From: Candidatus Thalassarchaeaceae archaeon
Lineage (GTDB): Archaea; Thermoplasmatota; Poseidoniia; Poseidoniales; Thalassarchaeaceae
DNA: 64,000 nt
Assembly (NCBI GenBank): GCA_029250605.1
Contig: JAQXEZ010000012.1
Span: 1-64,000 of the forward strand
Direction: 5' to 3'
A model generated the notes under the pieces. That model had not been told where the DNA came from, ran no database searches, and worked only from the letters and a program-made list of their open reading frames with translations. This document shows, one piece after another, positions 45,713 through 55,001 of this stretch. Made by a program: the position numbers and the translations under genes. The stretch's first letter is position 1. Each line of letters begins with the position of its first letter.

Positions 45713-48010
45713 CTAGCAGGAGCCGACAAGTGCGCCGTCGACCATTGGCAGCTTGTCGTAGTCGAACCAGTGGGCCGACCCGATAGCTGCGTATGGTGGG
45801 CTGCAGATGTCGTCGTGCTTGACGCCGATTCCGTTGTATTGGCCGATGATGATCATGTTTGGATCAGCGGTCCATGCAGCGAAGGCATCCACGTACGCCT
45901 GCTCACGCGTGGCGTCGTCCTGAGAGGTCCTTCCTATTACGAGAGCGTCATTGACTGCCGAGTTCTCGTATCCTGTCCCATATGCGTCTCCGCCGATGGA
46001 GTGGCCGCCCGCGAACGGTGACCAGTAGTTGTCAGGGTCTAGGTAGTCAGGAGCCCATCCGCTGAAGCGGATATCCCAAGTGCTGGTGTAGTACATGGTC
46101 AGGTACTCTGCCCATGGCTTTGCGTCACCAGCGGTGGCGACACCGATGGTTCCCAGCGCCTCTGCGATCTGTCCTGCCATGGCAATTCGGTAGTCGTTGC
46201 CCTCGTTGGCCATGATGCGCAGGATGTTCGGTAGGCGGCACTCGTCGCCGGTTCTGTCGGCTTCAGCGACCACGGTAGCTGCGCCGCTAACGGATAGCGA
46301 AGCGCAGTCGTACTGGCGGATGAATCCTGCATTCTCCAGGATTGCCTCTGCATTGGCCAGATCGTACGTGAATGTCTCAGTCTGAGTATCAGCGTACAGG
46401 AAACCGGTTGGGATAGGTCCGTACTGAGGAGCCAACGAGTTGTCGTAGGTCTCCCTTCGGTGAGTCTCGTAGTCGAAAGCGTACGAGACTGCCTCACGAA
46501 GTGCAGCCGTCTCCATGACGTTCATGTCCATGGTTCCGTCTCCGTCGGAGTCGTGGTTCAGCACGAGTGACGAGTTAGCGTCAGTGTTGGATGTATCCTC
46601 TCCAGCGTCTAGGGCCTGCGGGTGCAGGTTGAAGGCGGCTAGGGTCGTTGTGAAGGTCTCCCTGTAGGAGCAGATGTATCCATCCTTGCTGGCTACGTTT
46701 GGCTTGTCGTCTAGTGCAGCGTCCTCTCCGGAGTCTAGTGCGCCGTTTCCGTTTTCGTCGATATAGCAGAAGTTGATCAGGTCCTCGATGTTGACGCTGC
46801 CGAAGTCGACCTCGCCATCGGTGAAGGCCAGTAGCCTCGTCGATGCCTCAGTGACTATGGAGACTGTGTGGCGGTTGATGTTGTAGTCGCCACTCTCCCA
46901 GTAGATCCAGTTTGGAACTAGTACGAGCCTGTCCTCACGGACCCAGGACTGTACCATGTATGCGTTGGTTCCGGCTCCGTATGGGCCCTCGTCCATCCAT
47001 GCATGGCAGTAGTCGTCGGAGCTGACGTTTCCGTCGGCATCCAACTCGATTACTCGGTTAGCCTCGCAAAGATCTGCGTTGATCACAGCGCCCACGGTGT
47101 AGGCGATTGTGGAGATAAACGCAGACGATGGCGCGAACAGAGTAACGCTGAACGTGTTTGCAGCGTTATCGTACGTGAAGCTTGCTCCACCCATGTCGTG
47201 GTGGTTGCCGTCTGCGTCGTTGCAGTCGAAGCTCTGCTCCAGAATCCATCCAACGTGGCTGTCAGGGGAGCCGTATCCTAGAACGCGGCACCATGAGTAC
47301 ACGACGTCGGAGGCCTCCATCTTGTCACCATTGCTGAAGTAAACATCGTCACGTAGAGTGAAGGTGTAGGTTAGGCCATCAGTGCTGACGGAGTACCCCG
47401 TAGCGAGCCTCTCCTCGATGATAGCGTTTCCAGTACCATCGCCAGCGTACCTGTACAGAGTGTCGTAGACCTGCTCGATCACATCACCAGAGGCTGAGTC
47501 GTAGGCGTCATGAGGATCGATTGTAGAGGCGTCACCAATGGACATCTCGACTACCTCGCAAGGGTTGTTAGAACCCTGCTCACGGCACTTTCTGGACTTC
47601 TCTAGCTCGTATGTAGCGTTACCGAAGTCCATGGTTCCTGCAGCGTAGGCAGCCATGATGTCTGCCTGTGCCATCCCATAGTCGCAGGAGTTGTCGTTTT
47701 CCTCTGCGGCAGCATCGTAGTTGTTTGCTGCCATGTCGGTACATCCTGGGACCTTGTTCACAGTCTCCGTTACGGTCTCCGTTACCGTCTCAGTCACAGT
47801 TTCGGTTACGGTCAGGACGCATGCGTTGTTGCCGCTGTCTAGCGTGTAACCGTCTCCGATTGCGTCGCAGTCAGCTTGTGTCAGCGTCCTTTCCACATCC
47901 TCCCCAGCGCATCCCGCTAGGGCTGATGCAATCATCAGTGTGCATAATAGAAGAGCATTCGCTTTAGTCTTCATCGAGTCATTGAGACTATGATGTGTAT
48001 TTAGTATCAC
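45713..48010 (-). CDS. ABC transporter substrate-binding lipoprotein (family 5), with T-E-V repeat linker and GCTD...NYD...C module
   Basis: Lipobox-like ASALAGC; VTETVTETVTETVTETV; GCTDMAANNYDAAAEENDNSCDYG; SBP5 features (VSTDGLTYTFTLRDDVYFSNGD). Confidence 0.92.
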   Translation of the reverse strand: MILNTHHSLNDSMKTKANALLLCTLMIASALAGCAGEDVERTLTQADCDAIGDGYTLDSGNNACVLTVTETVTETVTETVTETVNKVPGCTDMAANNYDAAAEENDNSCDYGMAQADIMAAYAAGTMDFGNATYELEKSRKCREQGSNNPCEVVEMSIGDASTIDPHDAYDSASGDVIEQVYDTLYRYAGDGTGNAIIEERLATGYSVSTDGLTYTFTLRDDVYFSNGDKMEASDVVYSWCRVLGYGSPDSHVGWILEQSFDCNDADGNHHDMGGASFTYDNAANTFSVTLFAPSSAFISTIAYTVGAVINADLCEANRVIELDADGNVSSDDYCHAWMDEGPYGAGTNAYMVQSWVREDRLVLVPNWIYWESGDYNINRHTVSIVTEASTRLLAFTDGEVDFGSVNIEDLINFCYIDENGNGALDSGEDAALDDKPNVASKDGYICSYRETFTTTLAAFNLHPQALDAGEDTSNTDANSSLVLNHDSDGDGTMDMNVMETAALREAVSYAFDYETHRRETYDNSLAPQYGPIPTGFLYADTQTETFTYDLANAEAILENAGFIRQYDCASLSVSGAATVVAEADRTGDECRLPNILRIMANEGNDYRIAMAGQIAEALGTIGVATAGDAKPWAEYLTMYYTSTWDIRFSGWAPDYLDPDNYWSPFAGGHSIGGDAYGTGYENSAVNDALVIGRTSQDDATREQAYVDAFAAWTADPNMIIIGQYNGIGVKHDDICSPPYAAIGSAHWFDYDKLPMVDGALVGSC

Positions 48011-48114
48011 CCGAAAAAACCCCGCTTTTGGCCATTCAGAAATGGAAATGGCGCAATAATGGCTGAGAAATGAAGAGTATGTGGTTGATTTTCACATCAT
48101 TGATGATTAGGTGG

Positions 48115-48188
48115 TGGACGTGCCGAGATTTGAACTCGGGGCCTCTTCCATGCCAAGGAAGCGCGCTTCCAAGCTGCGCCACACGCCC
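48115..48188 (-). tRNA. tRNA-Ala(GGC), CCA encoded (48112-48114)
   Basis: Acceptor GGGCGTG/CACGTCC with G3:U70; anticodon arm CTTCC-TTGGCAT-GGAAG; T arm CCGAG-TTCAAAT-CTCGG. Confidence 0.95.
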
Positions 48189-48242
48189 AGTGACCTGACG
48201 AACTACGACGCCCATTTAAGGGAGACGTGAGGAGGGGTTGAT

Positions 48243-48779
48243 GTGGCAACCGAGAGAAGTGAAGAGCGCGCGCCTACTATTCCAGATGGACTGATGGAAG
48301 AGCTGTCCATGGAGTTGGAGGGAGAGGATGCCCCGTTCGCCAGAAGTATGGAAAGGGACTTGGAACTGAAGTGGCTAGATGATGGTGAATCGAGGTTGGG
48401 ATTCACAAGATTCGAGTGCGACCACAACGAAATATATCGTAGGCGCAGGCTTGGCGTCCCCCCTGGCCCAGTGACAATTGCCCTGAACCCAATACTGTCA
48501 GATGACCCGGTACTTTTCCGGCACACCCTTGCGCATGAGCTCCTGCACGCTGCCGGTTTACTCGATCACGATGATTTGCATGCACGGATAGTTGGCAAGA
48601 TCGCACCGGCTCCCAAACTTAGGGACTCGCCAGTACTGATGAGGCTGCGTGAGCAGGTTCTGGAAGGCCTTCCCGAAGGGCAGTGGATCTGCGGAAAGTG
48701 CGGACACGCATGGGAGAGGCGAAGGGTGACTAGACCGACAAGGTGCCCTAAGTGTGCAAGCAGGTTCGAGGCGAAGTGA
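48243..48779 (+). CDS. SprT-like zinc metalloprotease with C-terminal zinc ribbon
   Basis: HTLAHELLHAAGLLDH (HExxH); WICGKCGHAWERRRVTRPTRCPKCASRF. Confidence 0.85.
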   Translation: MATERSEERAPTIPDGLMEELSMELEGEDAPFARSMERDLELKWLDDGESRLGFTRFECDHNEIYRRRRLGVPPGPVTIALNPILSDDPVLFRHTLAHELLHAAGLLDHDDLHARIVGKIAPAPKLRDSPVLMRLREQVLEGLPEGQWICGKCGHAWERRRVTRPTRCPKCASRFEAK

Positions 48780-48814
48780 GGGTTCATCTAAGTGAGGCTC
48801 CCGCAGGGGGTCAC

Positions 48815-48888
48815 GGGCGATTGGTGTAGTCTGGATATCATGCTGGCCTTCTAAGCCGGTGACACGGGTTCGAATCCTGTATTGCCCA
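48815..48888 (+). tRNA. tRNA-Arg(TCT), CCA encoded (48889-48891)
   Basis: Acceptor GGGCGAT/ATTGCCC; anticodon arm CTGGC-CTTCTAA-GCCGG; GTTCGAAT T loop. Confidence 0.95.
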
Positions 48889-48971
48889 CCACCTATTCTA
48901 GGTATGTATCACGAATCTCTCATATACGCGAGGCAGGTCGGATGGACTCGCAAACTGGAGGATGATTCACA

Positions 48972-49082
48972 GTGAAGAGAGGTTCCCGTGCTTGGAAAAA
49001 GCAGGGGAAGCAACGCTGGAAGTGGCGAAAGAAGAAACTCCGAAGGCGGAAGGCAGCAAGGAAGAGAGCCAAGCAGCGATGA
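48972..49082 (+). CDS. rpl41e: 50S ribosomal protein eL41 (36 aa, GTG start)
   Basis: Translated by eye: MKRGSRAWKKQGKQRWKWRKKKLRRRKAARKRAKQR*; matches the archaeal eL41 pattern (MKRxxRxWKKKGxxRWKWxKKRxRRLKR); not in the ORF track. Confidence 0.85.
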   Translation: MKRGSRAWKKQGKQRWKWRKKKLRRRKAARKRAKQR

Positions 49083-49123
49083 CGTAGGGTCAGCGTGAAT
49101 AGGGGCTGCCTAGTCTCAGCATC

Positions 49124-50719
49124 ATGGAAGAGTCGTCTCCTGTCGATGCGGAGATAATCTTCGAATCTAGCGATAGTAGGGTTCTATTGGCCGGCACGGG
49201 AGCAGTTCTGGTCGTAATAATCCTCATTTTCGCTGCTACCCAATACTTCGTCTCTCCTGCTGGTTCCGATTCTAGTATCGACGGAGGCAGCAGAAGTGCC
49301 ACCATAGTTTGGGATCAGGGCATATACATGCCAAGGCACGAGGAGTGTGTTGACGATAGTAATGGCCAGAATCTGCCGGAATTCGGGATCGGGTACGAAC
49401 CTAGCATCTCCATAACCAGCAATGGGAACATGTTCATCACAGCACACAAGGATCTGAGATGGGGTGGCGAGGACTCCCCCATCCCGATAATTCTGGATCC
49501 AGATGACCCCGGTCCCTGGTGGGCCTGCACGGATGGCAGAGAGACGACCTGGGACTACTGGGCATCTTGGTTCTGGACCTCTTACGACAACGGCACCACT
49601 TGGGGGCACGGGGAGAACTTCGGGCCGACGCCCGGAAACATGCTCTTCGCAAACTACCTAGCAGGAGGTTCGGAGTGCCTGGGTGACGAGGGCGACATCT
49701 CCGTTGATGCGATGGACACAGTCTACTACCTGGACACGACGCTCGAGGACAACTGGTGGCACACCCTGGTCGACCACGGCACGGAATACTCCACGGGAGT
49801 GTGCCAGAGGATGAACACCATGGCGGCAGATGACCGTCCGTGGGTCGCAGCGCAGGGGGATGGCATCATTCACTACCTAGGAAATTCTGGCGCGTCCCCT
49901 CCGGAATGCACCGGCGATTCTGGGAGGTACTGGTACTATCACTCCGAGGATGGCGGGAACACATTCTCGCAGTGCTACTCGGTTCCAGGGGGCTGGAGCA
50001 CGATCTCTAGCCAGAGGCATGGCTCGTACGTCTACATCGCCCAGGAGAACGCTGACACACAATCGGGGACCGTGACTGTTAGGATCAGTGATGAGTATGG
50101 GAGGGGGACGGGATTCGGAGACGGGACCTGGGCCGCCCCTATCGACGTAGGCCCTAGGGAGGGGAATTGCCCCGAGGGTTACCCGGTGGTGAATAACAAC
50201 GAGGGCGGGACGGTAGCGGTGGTCTGGGCAGACTGCCCGAATGGCAGTACCGGAACATGGGACATCAGGTTCGCCATCTCGTACGACTACGGTACGAACT
50301 GGTCCACTTGGAACGTCTCGCACATCAACGGGATTCAGATGTACCCTTTCGTCAGCATCAGCGATGGCGACATGGTCTCACTGGCATTCTACGGACTGGA
50401 CTTCGAAGACGGGGGGCTGGATGGGGACTACGTGGAAGGAGAGGAGTGGTTCCTGTACGCAGGGGCGCTTCAATCTCCGATCGAGGGGGACAGTTGGGAT
50501 TTCACAATAGCAGACCCCGAGCCTTTGCATGTGGTGACCGCATACGAGGAGCAGTCTGGGGACGTCCATGCGCTGCACGACTTCTTCGAGACCGTGCTAA
50601 GTCCGGATGGCACGTGGTTTGGTATCGCCTACCAGCAGAACCTGGGGCAGCACCCGTTCGAGGAGAACGAGGAGCAGCGCTACATCAAGTTCGTCAGGGG
50701 CGACCTCTCAACCGCCTGA
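49124..50719 (+). CDS. Membrane-anchored extracellular protein, BNR/sialidase-like beta-propeller
   Basis: N-terminal TM; Asp-box-like SYDNGTTWG, SEDGGNTFS, SYDYGTNWS. Confidence 0.75.
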   Translation: MEESSPVDAEIIFESSDSRVLLAGTGAVLVVIILIFAATQYFVSPAGSDSSIDGGSRSATIVWDQGIYMPRHEECVDDSNGQNLPEFGIGYEPSISITSNGNMFITAHKDLRWGGEDSPIPIILDPDDPGPWWACTDGRETTWDYWASWFWTSYDNGTTWGHGENFGPTPGNMLFANYLAGGSECLGDEGDISVDAMDTVYYLDTTLEDNWWHTLVDHGTEYSTGVCQRMNTMAADDRPWVAAQGDGIIHYLGNSGASPPECTGDSGRYWYYHSEDGGNTFSQCYSVPGGWSTISSQRHGSYVYIAQENADTQSGTVTVRISDEYGRGTGFGDGTWAAPIDVGPREGNCPEGYPVVNNNEGGTVAVVWADCPNGSTGTWDIRFAISYDYGTNWSTWNVSHINGIQMYPFVSISDGDMVSLAFYGLDFEDGGLDGDYVEGEEWFLYAGALQSPIEGDSWDFTIADPEPLHVVTAYEEQSGDVHALHDFFETVLSPDGTWFGIAYQQNLGQHPFEENEEQRYIKFVRGDLSTA

Positions 50720-50908
50720 CGAGACCACCACTAGCTCGAGTTTCGTGTCACTCTTGATGATCGAAGTATGAGGGACGATTGTCTCTCCGTGAACGGCTAG
50801 GACGGTGGATGGGGGAACGCCCATCCTCTCAAGCACATCGCTGACAGAAATAGGCTCGCTTGATTCGACCTCGGTGCCCTCTCCAAGGTGCTCAACTCGG
50901 ATGATCAT
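50708..50908 (-). CDS. Ubiquitin-like small modifier/sulfur carrier (ThiS/MoaD/Urm1/SAMP-like) ending in Gly-Gly
   Basis: MIIRVEHLGEGTEVESSEPISVSDVLERMGVPPSTVLAVHGETIVPHTSIIKSDTKLELVVVSSGG*. Confidence 0.85.
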   Translation of the reverse strand: MIIRVEHLGEGTEVESSEPISVSDVLERMGVPPSTVLAVHGETIVPHTSIIKSDTKLELVVVSSGG

Positions 50909-50962
50909 GAACGGTTGGGGCCGGGTCAGCCTTATGTCTGATTCGCAGGTGGCCGTTCCGCT

Positions 50963-51045
50963 GCCGAGATCGCATAGCCCGGTATTGCGGTGGATTCGAA
51001 ATCCACTGTCCATTGGACGCGGGGGTTCAAATCCCTCTCTCGGCG
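50963..51045 (+). tRNA. tRNA-Ser(CGA), CCA encoded (51046-51048)
   Basis: Acceptor GCCGAGA/TCTCGGC; anticodon arm GTGGA-TTCGAAA-TCCAC; long variable arm; GGTTCAAATC T loop. Confidence 0.94.
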
Positions 51046-51731
51046 CCATCATCCTCCTCCCACCAGCCTACTTCCTCGGATGGTTCCCCAGTGGTTTCTG
51101 AACTCTCGTCAGCATGCTCTCCCGAGTATTCCTCGGGTTGCTCTTCTGGTTCCTCTGAGTGCTCCAGCCAATCTGCCTGGGGGAATCCAAAGCCTATCTT
51201 CTCCAGCTTGGTCCTAATTCTGGCGTTTGCATTTCCCGCCGAACCTAGACCGAGGAATAGGAGGAAGAAGTTGCAGCAAGATAGGATGGCTATGTTTGTG
51301 ATAGCCCCGGATCCTATGGAGAACCCAGTAATTAGTACGCTTCTTTCGAGGTTATTTGGGTCAACGTATACATCGATGGTGGAGAAGCGTGGATGGGCTC
51401 TCTCGAAGTCCTCCTTCCATCCGAGGCTGCTGTCGGTTGAGTCTTCCCAATCTACCAATGAAATCTGGTCGCTTTCGTAGACTATTCCATCTACCTCGTA
51501 GCTATAATCGACTTTCAACCCATAGGTGCAACCATCCTCCCCACCACAGTCCTCCCAGATGTAGATGTCATCGACTGTACCCGGTGTCCTGTCCCAGTTT
51601 TTCGTTTGCCACTGCTCATAGTGCAACGGGACGGCAAAAATGTCGACGACAAGCACGATTGTCAGACAGACTACGGCAACTAACATACCCCTGGGATCAC
51701 CGGGTTTGAAAGTCAGTGAGAAGGTCGCCAT
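51027..51731 (-). CDS. DUF3592-like membrane protein with acidic C-terminal tail
   Basis: Two TM segments flanking VDYSYEVDGIVYESDQIS...IDVYVDPNNLERSVL; tail SEEPEEQPEEYSGEHADESSETTGEPSEE. Confidence 0.65.
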   Translation of the reverse strand: MATFSLTFKPGDPRGMLVAVVCLTIVLVVDIFAVPLHYEQWQTKNWDRTPGTVDDIYIWEDCGGEDGCTYGLKVDYSYEVDGIVYESDQISLVDWEDSTDSSLGWKEDFERAHPRFSTIDVYVDPNNLERSVLITGFSIGSGAITNIAILSCCNFFLLFLGLGSAGNANARIRTKLEKIGFGFPQADWLEHSEEPEEQPEEYSGEHADESSETTGEPSEEVGWWEEDDGAERGI

Positions 51732-51840
51732 GGCAGTTCCGCCAACCGCCGACTTTTCGTTCTTTGTGGTTGTTAGTTCGACTATTATTGTTGAGGGCGC
51801 GAATACAAGTAATTAAATTCGTTTTTCTGGGCGAGTAACT

Positions 51841-52545
51841 ATGGAAATAGAAAAAGAATTCGATCCGGCCTTTACTATGATGACTGCAAACCTCTCACCA
51901 GGAGAACAGATTAAGGTCGAGCCGGGAGCCATGGTCGCTCAATCGAATGGAATGGAGATGAAGACAGGAATGGGCGGCGGAGGGGGCTTTGGAGGATTCA
52001 TGAAGAGCATGGTTAGGAGCCTAGCCGGTGGTGAGTCTTTCTTCGTCAATACATACACCGCAGGGCCTACGGGTGGCTGGATCTCATTGGCTCCATCTGC
52101 ACCGGGAGATATCAATACATTTGACCTCACTCCTGGCGAGTCTTTCTTCATGCAAGGAGGGGCATACATGGCCTCTGAAGTAAACGTCGAAGTATCGACG
52201 AAGTTCCAGGGCGCTAAGTCCCTCTTCTCTAGAGAGGGGGCTTTCTTCCTAAGGGCTGAGGCGATAGACGTCCCGGGCAAAGTCTTCTACACCTCATATG
52301 GGGCCATGAAGGAAATCGAGGTTACTCCTGACAAACCCATCAAGATCGATAACGGCCATGTAGTTGCATTCACAGAGGGACTGTCGTACAACATCAGCAA
52401 GGTCAAGGGACTAGGTTCCTTCATGTTCGGAGGCGAGGGCTTCACCCTTGACTTCCAAGGTTCTGGAAAGGTCTGGATACAAACGAGAAACATTAGTTCG
52501 CTTGCGACACAGTTGATGCCATTCCTGCCCAGCTCTAGCCAGTAA
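51841..52545 (+). CDS. AIM24/TIGR00266-family protein
   Basis: LSPGEQIKVEPGAMVAQSNGMEMKTGMGGGGGFGGFMKSMVRSLAGGESFFVNTYTA. Confidence 0.9.
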   Translation: MEIEKEFDPAFTMMTANLSPGEQIKVEPGAMVAQSNGMEMKTGMGGGGGFGGFMKSMVRSLAGGESFFVNTYTAGPTGGWISLAPSAPGDINTFDLTPGESFFMQGGAYMASEVNVEVSTKFQGAKSLFSREGAFFLRAEAIDVPGKVFYTSYGAMKEIEVTPDKPIKIDNGHVVAFTEGLSYNISKVKGLGSFMFGGEGFTLDFQGSGKVWIQTRNISSLATQLMPFLPSSSQ

Positions 52546-52547
52546 TG

Positions 52548-54413
52548 TCAGAAGTCGATGGTATCCTCTGCGTGCTTGAGGATGACGACGCGTGCACCGG
52601 GTCCAATACGGACCTGGGGCCTACCGGCCCATTCGCCTACCTCGCCATTCAGTATTGCGATCTCATCCCCTCGGCAGATGGCAGCGGCCGATACTGGGAT
52701 GAACTGCTTGAAGGCAACGGAGGCGGCCGAACCAGTCTTGTCCATCAGGGTGATTGACCAACGGCGTACGTTGGCCCCATCTGGATAGGCGTCGATGGAC
52801 CACACGCGGCCCACTACGCTGACCCTGGTCTCCACCTCGACCACGGGGGCGATATCATCCTCCGTTGCAATGGATACCGACGATCTTTCGTCCAGATCGA
52901 ACTGTAGCTGGCCCCTCCAAATGGATGGCATCCCCCCATCAACTCGTACACGGGAGCCTTCGGAGATCCCCCTGGTGACGTTGCGTGGGTTGCCCTGCCT
53001 GGAGGGTCTGACGCGTGCCCTGTCATAGCCATCCTGGAGGGTAAACTGGAGGCTAATTGTCCCGTCATCCATGAGTTCTGGGCCTTGCAGGCCTACGACA
53101 TCCCCCACTATGCTGGCACGCGTGATTATCCCCCCTATGGGCGTCACTGGCCATGCGTGTCCAAACCTCTCTATCCGTTCCTCCAAGGGAAGTTCCAACT
53201 CGTAATCCGATCCCTCGCAAATCCCTCGGTAGTCGCATCTTGTGCATCGCGCCCTCTCATCAGGGTGGATGGGAGTTTCGGACGGGATGCCTCCCTTGTC
53301 GAAGAATCTCAGTGGTGATGGCTCTGGAGGGCACATCGAGATGTCGGGGTCTTGGGCATGGATCTGTTTGTAGAGCCCCTCTAGTTCATCGTTCATGATC
53401 CCCATCTCCTCCGTCGATGGGAGTTGGACTTGCTTCACTGTGCCCGTACCCAGATACCAAATCTCGAGGCCCTCGACCACCTCGTCCCTGTCGTGCGTCT
53501 CCCACCATAGCCAACCGTACATCCGAAGTTGGTCCAGATAGTCGCCGGACCTGTCCCCCTTGCCCACCGATGCCTTTAGGTCGACTATCGTGGTCTTACC
53601 CGACCATCGGTAAATGAGGTCGTACTCGCCTTGGAACCAGTCTTCGGGATGTGCGCTTGTCTGGGTGAAAGACTTGGCATCGGGATCGACGAACCATGGT
53701 CTGGTGACCTCCCACGCCTCTGCCCATGTGATATGTCCGCTTCCTGCTGCTGGGTGTGGCCCTTCCCACTCTCGGGGGAATCCGTCTGGGGCTGGCCAGT
53801 AGGGCCTAGCGCCTGACCTCCATTCGTCGAGGTCTGGCCCTCCGCTGGAGTCGATGCACGCCTGAACCTGGTCCAAGTGGAGTGATAACGCCGATTCGAC
53901 CATCTGCCACCCTTCCTCTTTGTCCACGTCTTCTGCCAATCCTACCCTGTTTGGACTAGCCTCCCAATCACTAATCGCCGAATCCCAGCATCGTTCGAAG
54001 TGCGCTTCCGCTCTTGCAGTGGCCCATTCTAGCATTGATTCCCTGTCATCGGGGATTGATTCCCTTGGAAGAGGGCTTAGCCCTGGCCCTACCCAGTAGT
54101 CCTGGCTGTCCCAGTCTGGGGAGCCATCTTCGGCAAGGGGCGTGGTCATCGAGGAGCGAGAGTCATGAACCAGCAGGGCAGGGGATTCACGGAGGACCCT
54201 GCACACGCACTCTTCAACGGCATTGCCCCTCAGTATCTGAGGTGGAAGAGGTGACTTGAGGCGCACCATCCAACCATAGTACCACAATCTCGGGCACTTC
54301 CTCCAGGCATTGACTTGCGAAGCTGATAGCCTCCGGTATGGATTGACCTTGGAGTTCTCTGCGTCTGGCTTCCTAACCGGCACGATTCCAATTGGAAGTC
54401 GGGGACATATCAA
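52548..54413 (-). CDS. PD-(D/E)XK (RecB/Cas4-like) nuclease, probably Fe-S-stapled, with C-terminal OB-fold-like region
   Basis: LSASQVNAWRKCPRLWYYGW, GEYDLIYRWSGKTTIVDLKAS, DQLRMYGWLW, CTRCDYRGICEG. Confidence 0.82.
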   Translation of the reverse strand: MICPRLPIGIVPVRKPDAENSKVNPYRRLSASQVNAWRKCPRLWYYGWMVRLKSPLPPQILRGNAVEECVCRVLRESPALLVHDSRSSMTTPLAEDGSPDWDSQDYWVGPGLSPLPRESIPDDRESMLEWATARAEAHFERCWDSAISDWEASPNRVGLAEDVDKEEGWQMVESALSLHLDQVQACIDSSGGPDLDEWRSGARPYWPAPDGFPREWEGPHPAAGSGHITWAEAWEVTRPWFVDPDAKSFTQTSAHPEDWFQGEYDLIYRWSGKTTIVDLKASVGKGDRSGDYLDQLRMYGWLWWETHDRDEVVEGLEIWYLGTGTVKQVQLPSTEEMGIMNDELEGLYKQIHAQDPDISMCPPEPSPLRFFDKGGIPSETPIHPDERARCTRCDYRGICEGSDYELELPLEERIERFGHAWPVTPIGGIITRASIVGDVVGLQGPELMDDGTISLQFTLQDGYDRARVRPSRQGNPRNVTRGISEGSRVRVDGGMPSIWRGQLQFDLDERSSVSIATEDDIAPVVEVETRVSVVGRVWSIDAYPDGANVRRWSITLMDKTGSAASVAFKQFIPVSAAAICRGDEIAILNGEVGEWAGRPQVRIGPGARVVILKHAEDTIDF

Positions 54414-54425
54414 CTTGAGGAGTGT

Positions 54426-55001
54426 TCAGAGGCCGAAAAGCCACCTTGGTTGGGCGAAAAACCAACCCATCCTCGTCTTGCAGGAGCGGAAGAGGTTCAA
54501 CCTGTGGCGACCTACCCTGACTAGTTCGACTCCTTCCGATTCGAACCGGGAGCGCCACTCGTCACGGGTTTCCTCGGGGAAGCTCCTGGAGAACCTGATC
54601 GGAGTGGCCATCGCCTTCCATTTTCTCATCTTCGAAATAGTTTCCAGGACTTCTGAGCGTGCCTGATCAGTCTCCAAGTGCTTGATCTCCACCATTACTG
54701 ATTCTTCCCTATCTCGTAGATGCTCGCAGACCTCTGTGAATAGGGGGATTGAGATGCCTTGCTGGAGTCCTGCTTCATGGATTTGCGAGAATGCCATATC
54801 TGTTGTCTCGGAGAGTGACCCATCGACTGTTATTGCATCGTCATGGAATACGAATACCTTGCCATTGGAAGACTCCTGGATGTCGAATTCCCAGTACCTG
54901 AAGTCACTTCTCGATACGTTTTCCAAGGAGCTCTGTAGACCCTCTATGGTGTTCTCGGTTGACGTACCAGAGGTGCCCAGCCTGTGACCGGAGTTCTTCA
55001 T
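54426..55001 (-). CDS. Glycerophosphodiester phosphodiesterase-like protein
   Basis: GHRLGTSGTSTENTIEG, YWEFDIQESSNGKVFVFHDDAITVDGSL. Confidence 0.82.
   Translation of the reverse strand: MKNSGHRLGTSGTSTENTIEGLQSSLENVSRSDFRYWEFDIQESSNGKVFVFHDDAITVDGSLSETTDMAFSQIHEAGLQQGISIPLFTEVCEHLRDREESVMVEIKHLETDQARSEVLETISKMRKWKAMATPIRFSRSFPEETRDEWRSRFESEGVELVRVGRHRLNLFRSCKTRMGWFFAQPRWLFGL

Noticed and set aside
47755-47825. 12-nt repeats considered as a CRISPR-like or integrative repeat
   Set aside because: They are in-frame degenerate TETV codons within the SBP gene; no spacers.
52548-54413. Cas4-like nuclease considered as part of a CRISPR-Cas or defence island
   Set aside because: No cas genes, repeats or defence genes nearby; neighbours are housekeeping, and the 621-aa size with an OB-like region fits a stand-alone RecB/Dna2-type nuclease.
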